Assembly (NCBI RefSeq): GCF_033283405.1
Contig: NZ_JAWMQR010000002.1
Location: forward strand, 124,001 to 188,000
DNA from: Halioxenophilus sp033283405
GTDB lineage: Bacteria; Pseudomonadota; Gammaproteobacteria; Pseudomonadales; Cellvibrionaceae
DNA: 64,000 bases
Direction: 5' to 3'
Shown: positions 35,292 through 44,552 of the stretch, piece by piece
How positions within the stretch are numbered: the first letter of the stretch is position 1
How the letters are laid out: every line of letters begins with the position of its first letter
Notes under the pieces: generated by a model
Told to the model about the DNA's origin: nothing
The model's input: only the letters and a program-made list of their open reading frames with translations
Database searches by the model: none
Program-made: the position numbers and the translations under genes

Positions 35292-36653
35292 ATGCTGGTC
35301 AAAAATATTCACAGCCTGGTCACCTGCGACGATCACAATCGCGTGCTGCACGATGTCGACCTGCTTATTGAAAACGGCATCATCAAAGCCATTGGCAACA
35401 ATATTATTGGCCATCCGGAGGATACATTAATCGATGGCCGCCAGTTGCTGGTCTACCCCGGGTTGATTAACACCCACCACCACTTTTTTCAATCGCTGGT
35501 GCGCAACCGGGTGGATCTCGACTGGAGCCAGTTGTCGCTGCTTCAGTGGCTGCAGAGCATCTACCCCATTTTTGCCAAAATGGATGAGGAGTGTATCTAC
35601 CAGGCAACCATAATCGCCCTGGCGGAATTGATTAAATCGGGCTGTACCACCGCTTTCGACCATCAATACAACTACAGCAAAAATGCTGGCAGCCGGGTGA
35701 TCGACCGGCAATTCGAAGCCGCGCAACTGTTTGGTATTCGCCTGCACGCCGGGCGCGGCACCAACACCCTGCCCATGCACGAAGGCAGCACCATTCCCGA
35801 TTTAATGTGCGAAACCACCGACCAGTTTATCGACGACTGTGAACGCTTGATTGGCCGCTACCATGATCCGCGTTGGGGCTCCATGCGGCAGGTGGTGGTT
35901 GCTCCCTGCCAACCCATCAACTGCTACCCCGAGACCTTTCGCGAAGCGGCGGCATTGGCTCGCGCCCACGACGTGAGCATGCACACCCATTTAGGCGAAG
36001 GCGAAAAGGCGGCGCTGCAGGCACGCTCCGGTTTGTCGAGCATCGACTGGTGTATCAAGCAGGACTTCTTCGGCCCCACCTGTTGGTATGCCCACGGCTG
36101 GGAATTCAGCGAGCCCGAGATCGAGCAATTGGCCTCCAGCAATACCGGTATCAGCCACTGCCCGGCACCAGTATTTTTGGTGGGTGCCGAAATTACCAAT
36201 GTCTCCTACATGCAACGTCAAGGGTTACGCCTGGGTCTGGGTGTGGATGGCGCCGCCTCTAACGACAACTCCAATCTGGCCGAATGCCTGCGCAGTGCCT
36301 ATCTGCTGCAGTGTTTAAAAGCCAAGGAGTTAAGCTACCCTATTGCCGAAGCCCGCGAGTATCTGACCATGGCCACACGAGGCTCGGCCGCCTGCTTGAA
36401 CCGGCCGGACCTCGGTCAACTGAAGGAGGGGCTGTGTGGCGACTTCTTCGCCATCAACTGCGACCGCCTGGAGTACGCCGCCACGCTGCACGACCCAATG
36501 GCGTTGCCGGTTAAGGTGGGCATCAACGGCCCGGTGGATCTGACCGTTATTAACGGCCGTATTGTTTGGCAGAACGGCGAATTCCCTTATTTGGATGAAG
36601 CTCAGCTGGTGGCCCGCGCCACCGAGGTGGCCAACGCATTGATGGCCCGTTAA
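35292..36653 (+). CDS. Cytosolic 8-oxoguanine/isoxanthopterin-deaminase-like amidohydrolase, copy 2
   Basis: This 453-residue protein has no signal peptide; the ATG at 35292 follows the permease stop by two bases. Family marks are GLINTHHHFFQ (HxH at 62 and 64), MHTHLGEGE, CWYAHG, SHCPAPVFLVG and GVDGAAS. The SHCPAP.. segment differs from AHCPTSN in the copy at 17524, so the two enzymes probably have different substrates. The family removes an exocyclic amino group from oxidised purines or pterins. It is the last gene of the oxygenase-importer operon, and acts on the imported ring, perhaps after the oxygenase step or before it. Confidence 0.82.
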   Translation: MLVKNIHSLVTCDDHNRVLHDVDLLIENGIIKAIGNNIIGHPEDTLIDGRQLLVYPGLINTHHHFFQSLVRNRVDLDWSQLSLLQWLQSIYPIFAKMDEECIYQATIIALAELIKSGCTTAFDHQYNYSKNAGSRVIDRQFEAAQLFGIRLHAGRGTNTLPMHEGSTIPDLMCETTDQFIDDCERLIGRYHDPRWGSMRQVVVAPCQPINCYPETFREAAALARAHDVSMHTHLGEGEKAALQARSGLSSIDWCIKQDFFGPTCWYAHGWEFSEPEIEQLASSNTGISHCPAPVFLVGAEITNVSYMQRQGLRLGLGVDGAASNDNSNLAECLRSAYLLQCLKAKELSYPIAEAREYLTMATRGSAACLNRPDLGQLKEGLCGDFFAINCDRLEYAATLHDPMALPVKVGINGPVDLTVINGRIVWQNGEFPYLDEAQLVARATEVANALMAR

Positions 36654-36848
36654 CACCTCGTCTGGGACAAATTTGGTTTAACCTTGCCCACAAGATCCCG
36701 GTAACTGTTGTCCCACTCAGCCAAAGCTCCCGGTTCAGCAGCTTTCACAAACTCATGCTCACCGGCAACAGCGTTGAATCAAGGCTGGTACCCGGTCACA
36801 ACCAATGCCAAAATATTCCGCCGACCAGAAATCGAGCTGGAGACCTTT

Positions 36849-37778
36849 GTGCTGTATTGGCCGCAACCCCGCCGCACTTACCTGGCTGCCTGCTATGGCC
36901 TCTGCCAACTGACCCTGTTGCTGATAAGCCTCGGCACTAACCACGCCCATGGTGAGATAATCATCGACCAAGAGATCGCCTACGGCAGCCACCCCCTGCA
37001 AAAGCTGGACGCCTACTACACGGCAGAGAGTCACGACGCCATTGTTATCCTGGCTGTGCACGGCGGAGCCTGGTACCACGGCGATAAGGCCGGTGACGGT
37101 TTTGCCCAAGCCAAAAGCGATTATTGGGTGGGGGAGAAACTGATTTTTGTTTCGGTGAACTACCGCCTGATGCCCGAAGTTAATCCGCTCGACCAAGTGC
37201 AGGATATCGCCAGCGCCCTGGCATTTGTTCGCCAGCACGCAAGCGAGTGGGGCGGCGATGGCGAGCGGATTGTACTCCTGGGCCACTCGGCAGGAGCACA
37301 CCTGGTTTCGCTACTGGCCAGCCGCGCCGATCTGGTAGCACGCCCATCACCCATTGCAGGCACCATCTCACTGGATAACGGTGCCTTCGATATCTACCGG
37401 GTAATGCGCCTGCGCCGCCACGCCCCCTTCTTTGATGCCGCTTTTGGCACCATCCCTAAAGTTTGGTATGACGCCTCAGCCTCCAATTTTGTTACCAGCG
37501 CCATGGCGCCACTGCTCGCGGTCTGCTCCAATCTGCGGCCCAATGCCTGCGACCAGGCACAGAGTTTTGCCCAAGCCGCCCAGGCGGTGGGAGCCCAGGT
37601 TCAGGTTGTGCCGGTGGCCAAGACTTACCAACAGGTCGGTTTGGATATTGGCGTTGATCTGAGCTACACACAGATGGTGGATCAATTCCTGGCAAGGGTC
37701 GCACCTGAACTCGCCGAGCTGGTCGGCCAGCCACACACTCCCCAGCCGACGAGCAAGCGCTCGCCACCAGCAGAGTGA
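36849..37778 (+). CDS. Exported alpha/beta-hydrolase (carboxylesterase type)
   Basis: I place the start at the GTG 36849, with GGAG six bases upstream and a good signal peptide after it (hydrophobic CQLTLLLISLG, to HAHG); a frame starting at 36708 would put about 47 residues ahead of the signal. The mature protein is about 275 residues. It has the oxyanion motif HGGAWYHG, the nucleophile elbow GHSAG, and an acid/base pair expected near the end. It resembles the arylesterase/lipase group also found as kynurenine formamidase-like enzymes. It may use a periplasmic ester or formamide, but whether it belongs to the purine locus is unclear. Confidence 0.75.
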   Translation: MLYWPQPRRTYLAACYGLCQLTLLLISLGTNHAHGEIIIDQEIAYGSHPLQKLDAYYTAESHDAIVILAVHGGAWYHGDKAGDGFAQAKSDYWVGEKLIFVSVNYRLMPEVNPLDQVQDIASALAFVRQHASEWGGDGERIVLLGHSAGAHLVSLLASRADLVARPSPIAGTISLDNGAFDIYRVMRLRRHAPFFDAAFGTIPKVWYDASASNFVTSAMAPLLAVCSNLRPNACDQAQSFAQAAQAVGAQVQVVPVAKTYQQVGLDIGVDLSYTQMVDQFLARVAPELAELVGQPHTPQPTSKRSPPAE

Positions 37779-37838
37779 TAAGCGCTATTAACGGTACCGC
37801 ATTAACCACCACCATTTTAAAAAGCAGCACACCTCTCT

Positions 37839-38456
37839 ATGAGCAATGACCAACACATCCGCGAGGCCTTTGGCCTGACACTTTTGAAAAACAGCCACCC
37901 GGATATTCGCCGGTTAAAACGGCAAACAGCAAATACCACACTGCACGGTAATAAATTTTGGCAGGCAGCCAGTGTCTTAATCGACTACCTGCAGGAGTTC
38001 CCTCCCGAACCCGGCAGCCGGATACTGGAAATTGGTTGTGGCTGGGGGTTGGCCGGCATTTTCTGTGCGAAGCAGTACGGCTGTGAGGTGGTGGCACTTG
38101 ACGCCGATGAATCGGTCTTCCCTTTTTTGGAACACCACGCGCTACTGAATCAGGTACAGGTGGATACGGTACAGATGGGTACCGAAGCCGTGACCACCGA
38201 ACAGTTGGCTGGGTTTGATCTAGTTATCGGCTCGGATATCTGCTTTTGGGAGAGCCTGACGCAGGCGCTTGGGGAATTTATTGAACGGGCCATCGACGCC
38301 GATATTGAGCGTATGGTCATTGCCGACCCCGGCCGGCCAACGTTTCGCACACTGGCCGAAGCCTACGCTGGCCACGATTATGTGCGCTACACCGATTGGG
38401 CGGTACCCGAACCACACAACAGCTGGGGCCTGATATTGGATTTGGGCGCGCCATGA
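37839..38456 (+). CDS. Class I SAM-dependent methyltransferase
   Basis: This 205-residue protein has SAM motif I ILEIGCGWGLAG and motif II-type VVALDADES, followed by LVIGSDICFWE. The last resembles the acidic/DxxY-type motif of METTL16-21-like lysine and small-molecule methyltransferases. There is a 60-base gap from the esterase gene. Substrate and pathway are unknown; nothing around it supports a specific role. Confidence 0.75.
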   Translation: MSNDQHIREAFGLTLLKNSHPDIRRLKRQTANTTLHGNKFWQAASVLIDYLQEFPPEPGSRILEIGCGWGLAGIFCAKQYGCEVVALDADESVFPFLEHHALLNQVQVDTVQMGTEAVTTEQLAGFDLVIGSDICFWESLTQALGEFIERAIDADIERMVIADPGRPTFRTLAEAYAGHDYVRYTDWAVPEPHNSWGLILDLGAP

Positions 38457-38553
38457 AATAAACTCCCCAGCGGTAATACCACCAAGCCACACAGCTCAGA
38501 TACGCTGTTAATACAGTTCGATAACAAAAACAGCCCCGACAGGAATCGATTGC

Positions 38554-39525
38554 ATGGCAGAAGACGCCGCTAGCCGTAACGACCAGGATAACCCCTACAA
38601 AATACTCCTTGAATCCACCAAAGCCATCCCCTGGAAACTCAACTGGGTTACCAAACAATTTGAATACATAGGCCCACAAATTGAAAAGTTGCTCGGCTGG
38701 CAGCAGGACAGCTGGCAAACCGCCCAGGACTGGATCGACCGCATTCACCCGGAAGAGCGCGAGCAAACCGCCAATCTCTGTATTTCCCAATCGGAACACG
38801 GCATAGACCACGAAGCAGACTACCGCGCGCTAACCGCCGATGGTGGTTATGTCTGGGTGCGGGATGTCGTGCATGTACTGCGCAGTGAAGGGGTCACCAC
38901 CGCCCTGGTCGGCTTTATTTTTGATATTTCCGAACGCAAGAAAATGGAAGATGTATTAATGCATCTTAACAAGCAGTTGGAATCACTCTCCTTTCACGAT
39001 GCCCTCACCGGCGTGGCCAATCGCCGCTTGTACGATCAATCCATGGAGGCCGAGTGGGCCCGGGCACAACGCAACCAGCTACCCGTCTCACTGATCATTA
39101 TCGATGTCGACCACTTTAAACAGTACAACGACGTTTATGGTCACGTTGCCGGGGACCAGTGTTTGATTAAAGTGGCGGAGACATTAAAAGGGATCACTCG
39201 GCGCTCATCCGACCTACTGGCCCGTTACGGCGGTGAGGAGTTTGTTTTGATGCTGCCGGATAGCGACCGTAAATCGGCCCTGGTGCTGGCGGAAAAGTGC
39301 CGGCACGCCATTGAGGCGTTACAGATTCCCCACGCCGGCTCCGCCTCTGCCGGTGTAGTTACCATCAGTGCCGGGGTCAGCAGCCAGGTACCGTCAGAGT
39401 TGTTGTCGCCCACCAAGCTGTTTGATACCGCCGATAAAATGCTCTATCTCGCCAAAAGCAACGGCCGCAATCGAATTGAGAGCACCGGCCCGAGAAGTGA
39501 GCCCAGCAGCAAACAATCCGGTTAA
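38554..39525 (+). CDS. PAS-GGDEF diguanylate cyclase
   Basis: This 323-residue soluble protein has a PAS domain (about 15-135, with the PAC-like VGFIFDISERKKME) and a GGDEF domain. The active site reads GGEEF (226-230), a functional variant. The inhibitory I-site RSSD (217-220) is five residues upstream, so product inhibition is expected. It makes cyclic di-GMP in the cytosol in response to a PAS ligand. AGGA precedes the ATG. There is no membrane anchor and no linked phosphodiesterase. The second PAS-GGDEF protein in the window lacks the I-site arginine. Confidence 0.9.
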   Translation: MAEDAASRNDQDNPYKILLESTKAIPWKLNWVTKQFEYIGPQIEKLLGWQQDSWQTAQDWIDRIHPEEREQTANLCISQSEHGIDHEADYRALTADGGYVWVRDVVHVLRSEGVTTALVGFIFDISERKKMEDVLMHLNKQLESLSFHDALTGVANRRLYDQSMEAEWARAQRNQLPVSLIIIDVDHFKQYNDVYGHVAGDQCLIKVAETLKGITRRSSDLLARYGGEEFVLMLPDSDRKSALVLAEKCRHAIEALQIPHAGSASAGVVTISAGVSSQVPSELLSPTKLFDTADKMLYLAKSNGRNRIESTGPRSEPSSKQSG

Positions 39526-39654
39526 TTTTTGTCGATTACCCGCAACAGGTTATCGACAGCTGATAATCAACCATTTATCAATTGTCTTTTGAGCGCACAC
39601 CTTTTTTTACACTCACCTTTTTTACACTCACAATCGAAACAACCCAAAACAGTA

Positions 39655-39687
39655 ACTCCCGGCACAGTTAATAGCCGTGCCGGGAGT
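39655..39687. terminator. Hairpin between convergent genes
   Basis: ACTCCCGGCAC and GTGCCGGGAGT are exact reverse complements with an 11-base AT-rich loop. The hairpin lies between the cyclase gene and the convergent lipoprotein gene. Flanking AT-rich sequence on both sides supports a bidirectional terminator. Confidence 0.7.
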
Positions 39688-39710
39688 GTAATTATTAAGT
39701 TTATTCTCTA

Positions 39711-40322
39711 TTAAAGTTCCACCTTAATTTTTACGTAGGGCACCGGGGTGCTACTGCCGGAATAGGTTTTCTCACAACCCTTGCCTATCCAACCTGTCCA
39801 GGAGCCCAACAGGCCGACATTGTGGCCAAGGCACTCCAGGCCAGCCAGGTCAAAGCTGTCGAAATAATTGGGCGATTCACTATTGCCTTGGTAAGCGCGA
39901 ATTGCAGCGAAATAGGTGGGGGTATCGTAGGCGCCATCTTGATGCCAACAACTGGCGGGCAGACTCCGTTTTAACGAAGCACCATACATGGCCAAACCAT
40001 TGGTATCATAGTTGGGCATAGTGGAGGGCATTACGCTTCCCAGGCTTACCCAGGTCTCGCCACCATAGGGCGGATAGGTACCTGCGTGATAGGCCTGGGA
40101 ACACTCAAATTTTACCGGCTGTGTACTGGAGGTAACCCAGGTTTGAATAGGAATCAGGGCGCTGGTACTGTCGAAAGTCTGCACCCAAAATGGTGAGGTA
40201 ATCAGGCAGCCACTGAGCATTGCCGTGGCTCCGGCCATACCGGCGGCAATGGTTAGGGTTTTAATTCTAGCGGCGTTTTTTTTAAGACAACGGGCAATCG
40301 GGTGAAAGGTTTCCATATTCAT
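39711..40322 (-). CDS. Hypothetical lipoprotein
   Basis: This 203-residue protein is not recognised. The N-terminus has a long leader with a lipobox LSGC (Cys about residue 39). The mature part is rich in aromatic, Ser, Thr and Cys residues, with several repeated SPNYF/NYDT-like patches, and ends PYVKIKVEL. AGGAG precedes the ATG at 40322. Local GC is lower than elsewhere. It could be an anchored cell-surface or periplasmic protein; no homology is claimed. Confidence 0.6.
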   Translation of the reverse strand: MNMETFHPIARCLKKNAARIKTLTIAAGMAGATAMLSGCLITSPFWVQTFDSTSALIPIQTWVTSSTQPVKFECSQAYHAGTYPPYGGETWVSLGSVMPSTMPNYDTNGLAMYGASLKRSLPASCWHQDGAYDTPTYFAAIRAYQGNSESPNYFDSFDLAGLECLGHNVGLLGSWTGWIGKGCEKTYSGSSTPVPYVKIKVEL

Positions 40323-40539
40323 GACCTACTCCTAAACGCAGTGTTGTTTGAAATTTTTTATCAAGCACTTACGTTCAAATAGTGATGTCAAAAACAGAAC
40401 CATCCCATAACATTTTTTCTACCCGCCGGTGTACATTTTTCGCCACCCGCTTAAACAGTTGATTTTATTTTATATATTCGGTCGATTTATTTTTATAAAA
40501 ATAACGAAATTATCATTAACAACAGCGTATAAAAATCAG

Positions 40540-41001
40540 TTACTCCGCCATCTCGCTCATTAACTGCCACTGTTTATCGGCTTTATTGATCAGTTCCTCC
40601 TCGGACGTCTCTTTCGTTAACTGATCCCAATGTTTAAGCGTATCCAACCAAAATTTATCGTAAAAAAGATAGAGCTTACCCTCTACAATTTTATAGCGTT
40701 TTGGGTTTACATCGACCTTTTCGCCTTCCAACATTGCATAAGCACACCAACCGCCATACTGCGGAAGATAGTTTTCAGGCGCCTCTAAAAAAGCGGATTT
40801 ATTATCTTGATTGGTAAAGTAGTAGGTGGCCGTTTTGTACACCGTTGTTATTGACTTGGAACCAGGCATTGGCCCCTGTTGAAAATAGGAGACGGGATCA
40901 TAGCCCGCCAACGCCACTCCTTTTTTAAGGTTTAATGGTTCACCCGCCAGGGCGATTTGGGAAATAAGCAGCAGGGCGACTAGCGAGAGAATTCTTGGCA
41001 T
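40540..41001 (-). CDS. Exported YHS-domain protein
   Basis: This 153-residue protein starts with a signal peptide (MPRILSLVALLLISQIALA). The YHS core is LAGYDPVSYFQQG, followed by YYFTNQDNKSAF and PQYGGWCAYA. YHS proteins are linked to metal or copper handling and to membrane transport. AAGGAG precedes the ATG. Flanks are AT-rich intergenic sequence, so it is probably monocistronic. Confidence 0.8.
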   Translation of the reverse strand: MPRILSLVALLLISQIALAGEPLNLKKGVALAGYDPVSYFQQGPMPGSKSITTVYKTATYYFTNQDNKSAFLEAPENYLPQYGGWCAYAMLEGEKVDVNPKRYKIVEGKLYLFYDKFWLDTLKHWDQLTKETSEEELINKADKQWQLMSEMAE

Positions 41002-41327
41002 AACAGACTCCTTAGCAGCTATTCAACACCATATTTCCGGTGCGAACTCTTTTCCAAGCAGATAAAAAATGTGGCGACCGTGGAATTTCAAGCCACGACT
41101 TGTGTGTACGCGGAAGGAAGTTATCAAGCTTGCTGTGCAAGTAGAAGCACCGGCCTTAAAAGTGATCTTTTTGTTATTTTAGTGGCCGGAAGATGCAACG
41201 GGATATCATCTTTAGCTATCGATATAACCTTGGCTATTAATATAGTGATGCGGGTCATAAGATCAACGGGAGCGATTGCCACTGGGCAAACCGCCCCGTT
41301 TTGCGAAGGAGGGCGTTAAAACAGCGG
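41002..41327. other. Gene-free stretch
   Basis: I see no credible gene, repeat or strong hairpin in this 326-base stretch. A short plus-strand frame (41071-41319) has unnatural composition and no ribosome binding site. Confidence 0.5.
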
Positions 41328-42659
41328 CTAAAAAATCGTGAAGGCAATCAGGGCCAAAACCAAGCCGGCAAAGGGTACCACTACCGTCAGCTTAGCCAGC
41401 GGCAGGTAGGCATCTTTATGCGACTCACCGCAAATAGCCCGGATCAGAGTCACCACGTAGCCATTGTGAGGCAGAGAATCCAAGCCACCGGAAGCAATGG
41501 AGACCACCCGGTGTAATGCCTCCGGGTCCACCCGATGATCGGCCGTGACGTCCGCGCCGGTATAAATAGGTGCCAGCAGCGGCAGCGCTATCGATTGCCC
41601 ACCAGAAGCCGAACCGGTTAATGCACAGATCACCGTCACGGCAATCGCAGCGCCAATCAGGCCGCCACCGGGAATATCGGTGATAAAGGCCACCACGCCG
41701 GCAAAGGCCGGCGTCGCCTTGGCGACCGTGCCAAAACCCACCACCGCACAGGTATTGGCGGTGGCAATCAACGCCCCGGTCGCCCCCTCGGCAAAGGGCT
41801 GGCTTAGGCTTCGGAAGAATCGGTAATTGAGCAGATAGGTGAGCAGTAAACCACTGAACAGCGCCACAATCAGCGCTGCGGTACCAAATAGCTGGTGGCA
41901 AAAAAAGGAGACACCCAGCACCGCCACCAATGGCAACAGGCATAAAAACGGGTTGGGTAGGGTGGTGCGCTCAATCTCGGCCACATCCCCCTCGCGCTCT
42001 TCAAAGCGTTCACCCCGGGCTACCGCCGTGGTGATCATCCTGCGCATCCAAAAATAGCCGGCCACGGCCATAAACAGCGCCGCTGCAATACTCACTGGCC
42101 ATCCGGCGTAGGGGGTGGTGCCCAGGTAACGAATGGGAATCCAATTTTGAATTTCCGGTGAGCCGGCGGAGGTCATGGTAAAAGTGACCGAGCCAAAAGC
42201 GATCACCGCGGGAATAAAGCGGCGCGGCAGATCGGCTCGCCGCCACAGACTCAACGCCATGGAGTAGACACAAAAGGCAACGATAAAAACGCTGACGCCA
42301 CCGTAGGTGAGAATGGCACAGGCAGTCAGCAGTGCCAGTGCTGCATGCTGCATACCGATACGACCGATTACCCAGTTGGCGATACTTTCGGCGGCATGGC
42401 TGTTCTCCATGGCTTTACCGAAAATGGCGCCCAGCAGAAACATAAAAAACCAGTCTTTAAAAAAGCCGGTGAAGCCATCCATAAAGGTGCCAACATAATT
42501 GGCTTGCCCTTCAGCAGCCAACTGCGCAAACAGCGGCAGTCCACCGGTGACGGCAATTAACAGAGCAGCCAGGGGGGCCGCAATCAGCAGGTGCATACCA
42601 CGAATGGCAAACACCACCAGCAGAACAAGTCCGGCGACTAGACCAAATAAACTGAGCAT
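41328..42659 (-). CDS. GntP-family permease
   Basis: This 443-residue membrane protein has about 12 spans and the GntP family's arrangement. A typical C-terminal segment ASGGLDSLPHNGYVVTLI is like that of D-beta-hydroxybutyrate or gluconate permeases. GSASGGQSIALPLLAP provides a likely substrate-binding turn. It imports an organic acid across the inner membrane. There is no catabolic gene directly beside it. Confidence 0.82.
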   Translation of the reverse strand: MLSLFGLVAGLVLLVVFAIRGMHLLIAAPLAALLIAVTGGLPLFAQLAAEGQANYVGTFMDGFTGFFKDWFFMFLLGAIFGKAMENSHAAESIANWVIGRIGMQHAALALLTACAILTYGGVSVFIVAFCVYSMALSLWRRADLPRRFIPAVIAFGSVTFTMTSAGSPEIQNWIPIRYLGTTPYAGWPVSIAAALFMAVAGYFWMRRMITTAVARGERFEEREGDVAEIERTTLPNPFLCLLPLVAVLGVSFFCHQLFGTAALIVALFSGLLLTYLLNYRFFRSLSQPFAEGATGALIATANTCAVVGFGTVAKATPAFAGVVAFITDIPGGGLIGAAIAVTVICALTGSASGGQSIALPLLAPIYTGADVTADHRVDPEALHRVVSIASGGLDSLPHNGYVVTLIRAICGESHKDAYLPLAKLTVVVPFAGLVLALIAFTIF

Positions 42660-42880
42660 AGGAAGATTCTTATATTATTGGGTGGTTTTTATTTGGGGTT
42701 CGCCCGAGTCTAGGCGAAGTTGTTAGGGGGGATCAAGTTAGCCAGCCTCAGGGGCAACCTCCGCCACCAATGACTCTTACCATCGAGAAAACTTTCGCGG
42801 TATTTATTGCCACTGTGGCGCTTGGCAAAATTGGCAGAGAAGCGCCCGATAAGCGAGTGTTTATCGGGCAGTAAAGCCCC

Positions 42881-43738
42881 TTATTTATTCATCAGGCCGC
42901 GAATAGCAGCCGGCAGATCCGCTGGGAAGACCACGGTTTTACTGTTGGCCGACTTGGACAACTCGCCCAGGGATTTCACGTATTTTTCACCGAGCAGATA
43001 AACCACCGGTAGCTCCCGCTCACCGATGGCGGAAGTCACCATCTCAATCGCCTGCTGGCTGGCCTTGGCCAATACCACTTGGGCTTCGGCGTCGCGCCGG
43101 GAGGCTTCCAGGCGCCCTTCCGCATCCAGAATGGCGGCCTGTTTGTCACCGTCGGCGCGGGTCACCGTCGCTCGGCGGGCACGCTCGGCAGCCGCCTGCT
43201 CCTCCATCGCCGCCTGCATGGTGCCAGAGGGATTAATATCCTGGATCTCCACCGTTTTCAGGGTAATACCCCAGTCGGCGATATCGTCTGAAATGGCATT
43301 CTTCAGCTGCGCTTTGATTTTGTCCCGCGACGAGAGGGCATCGTCCAGATCCATCTCACCGATAATGGAGCGCAGTGTGGTTTGCACCAGGGTTTGAATG
43401 GCGATGCGGTAATCCTCTACACCGTACACGGCTTTTTCCGGTGAGATGATATTGATGTAGGCCACCGCGTTGGCAATGATCACGGCGTTATCGCGGGTGA
43501 TCACCTCCTGAGAGGGAATATCCAGCACAATATCTTTAGTGGTGACTTTATAGGCCACCTCGTCGATGTAGGGGATAACAATATTCAGACCCGGGTTAAG
43601 TGTCATGTGGTATTTACCCAGGCGCTGCACCACCCATTTATAACCTTGCGGCACCAGCCGCACCCCCTTGGCCAGGGTGACCAATACCAAAATCAGTATG
43701 GCAATCACCACATACAAACCTGCATTCTCAATGCCCAT
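42881..43738 (-). CDS. qmcA: SPFH/QmcA-type stomatin-like protein
   Basis: This 285-residue protein has an N-terminal transmembrane helix (about 8-25), an SPFH domain (PQGYKWVVQRLGKYH onward), then a coiled-coil with the repeated AAAERARRATVTRADGDKQA pattern. It fits QmcA/slipin proteins that form membrane rings with NfeD partners and affect membrane protease work. The NfeD-like gene lies upstream in the same direction (61-base gap), the classical pair. Confidence 0.9.
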   Translation of the reverse strand: MGIENAGLYVVIAILILVLVTLAKGVRLVPQGYKWVVQRLGKYHMTLNPGLNIVIPYIDEVAYKVTTKDIVLDIPSQEVITRDNAVIIANAVAYINIISPEKAVYGVEDYRIAIQTLVQTTLRSIIGEMDLDDALSSRDKIKAQLKNAISDDIADWGITLKTVEIQDINPSGTMQAAMEEQAAAERARRATVTRADGDKQAAILDAEGRLEASRRDAEAQVVLAKASQQAIEMVTSAIGERELPVVYLLGEKYVKSLGELSKSANSKTVVFPADLPAAIRGLMNK

Positions 43739-43799
43739 TGCTTAACCCTTTTTTAATTAATAAATTTATTGATCGCTCACTGCCGACGCCTAACTGGTG

Positions 43800-44246
43800 T
43801 TATACCTTTTCCACCACCAAGGCATTGCCAACCACATCGACCACCCGCACCCGGTCGCCGATGGCAACGCCCTCATCGACAATAATCAGCCACTCGTCAT
43901 CGCCCAAAATAGGCACTGGAAAACGCATGCGCCCGCGCCGCTCGGCATTGGGCAGCAAAATAACCTGGCCAATTTCACCGAGGATGGCTTCGCGCGATAA
44001 CCCCGCTTTGGTTCGATCAACAGATAATGGTTTCAAATATTTAAACCAGGCGAAGGCCAAAATAACTGAGAGGATCGTCCAGAGCAGTATCTGCCAGGTG
44101 AGCGGAAGCTGTGGCCAGAGCAGTAGAATGCCACCCACAATAATCGCGGCGACACCAAACCAGAGAATAAAAAAAGTGGTCAACGCCAGCTCACTGAGAA
44201 TCAGTGCGACACCCATCACCACCCAATGCCAATAGACTATTTCCAT
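43800..44246 (-). CDS. NfeD-family membrane protein
   Basis: This 148-residue protein (start MEIVYWHWVV; GGAG upstream) has two to four N-terminal spans and a C-terminal OB-type domain (GEIGQVILLPNAERRGRMRF...VGDRVRVVDV). It partners SPFH proteins. A longer frame to 44468 has no ribosome binding site and would begin in a region without protein-like composition. Confidence 0.88.
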   Translation of the reverse strand: MEIVYWHWVVMGVALILSELALTTFFILWFGVAAIIVGGILLLWPQLPLTWQILLWTILSVILAFAWFKYLKPLSVDRTKAGLSREAILGEIGQVILLPNAERRGRMRFPVPILGDDEWLIIVDEGVAIGDRVRVVDVVGNALVVEKV

Positions 44247-44552
44247 TGCGGCTTGCTCCAAAAGCTCCGACCCAAACAGCTGGCGGCCGGATTCAAAATT
44301 ATGATCATAGTCTGCCGCAGGCAGGCCACGGCAGTAATTTACTGCGGGCCAATCTTGGCACAGGCGGCCGGGAGGGTAAACATTGGCCACGATGGGCACT
44401 GCGGCCACAAAGACAGTGTGGCCAGGATTATCGATCATCTCCCACGCCTGCGAATTAGCCCTGTTCAAGCTGCGCTAAATTGGTCATTATCCTGCCCCCC
44501 TTGCCCGCCACGGCGGCGATCAACTTTTAATCAACCAAAGATAGTTAAGGTT
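44247..44552. promoter_or_regulatory. Divergent region between nfeD and rdgC
   Basis: This 306-base region separates divergent genes. I see no gene with support, and no clear operator. It must contain promoters for both. Confidence 0.4.

Noticed and set aside
41071..41319. Small plus-strand frame of 82 codons
   Set aside because: No ribosome binding site, biased composition and no recognisable motif.
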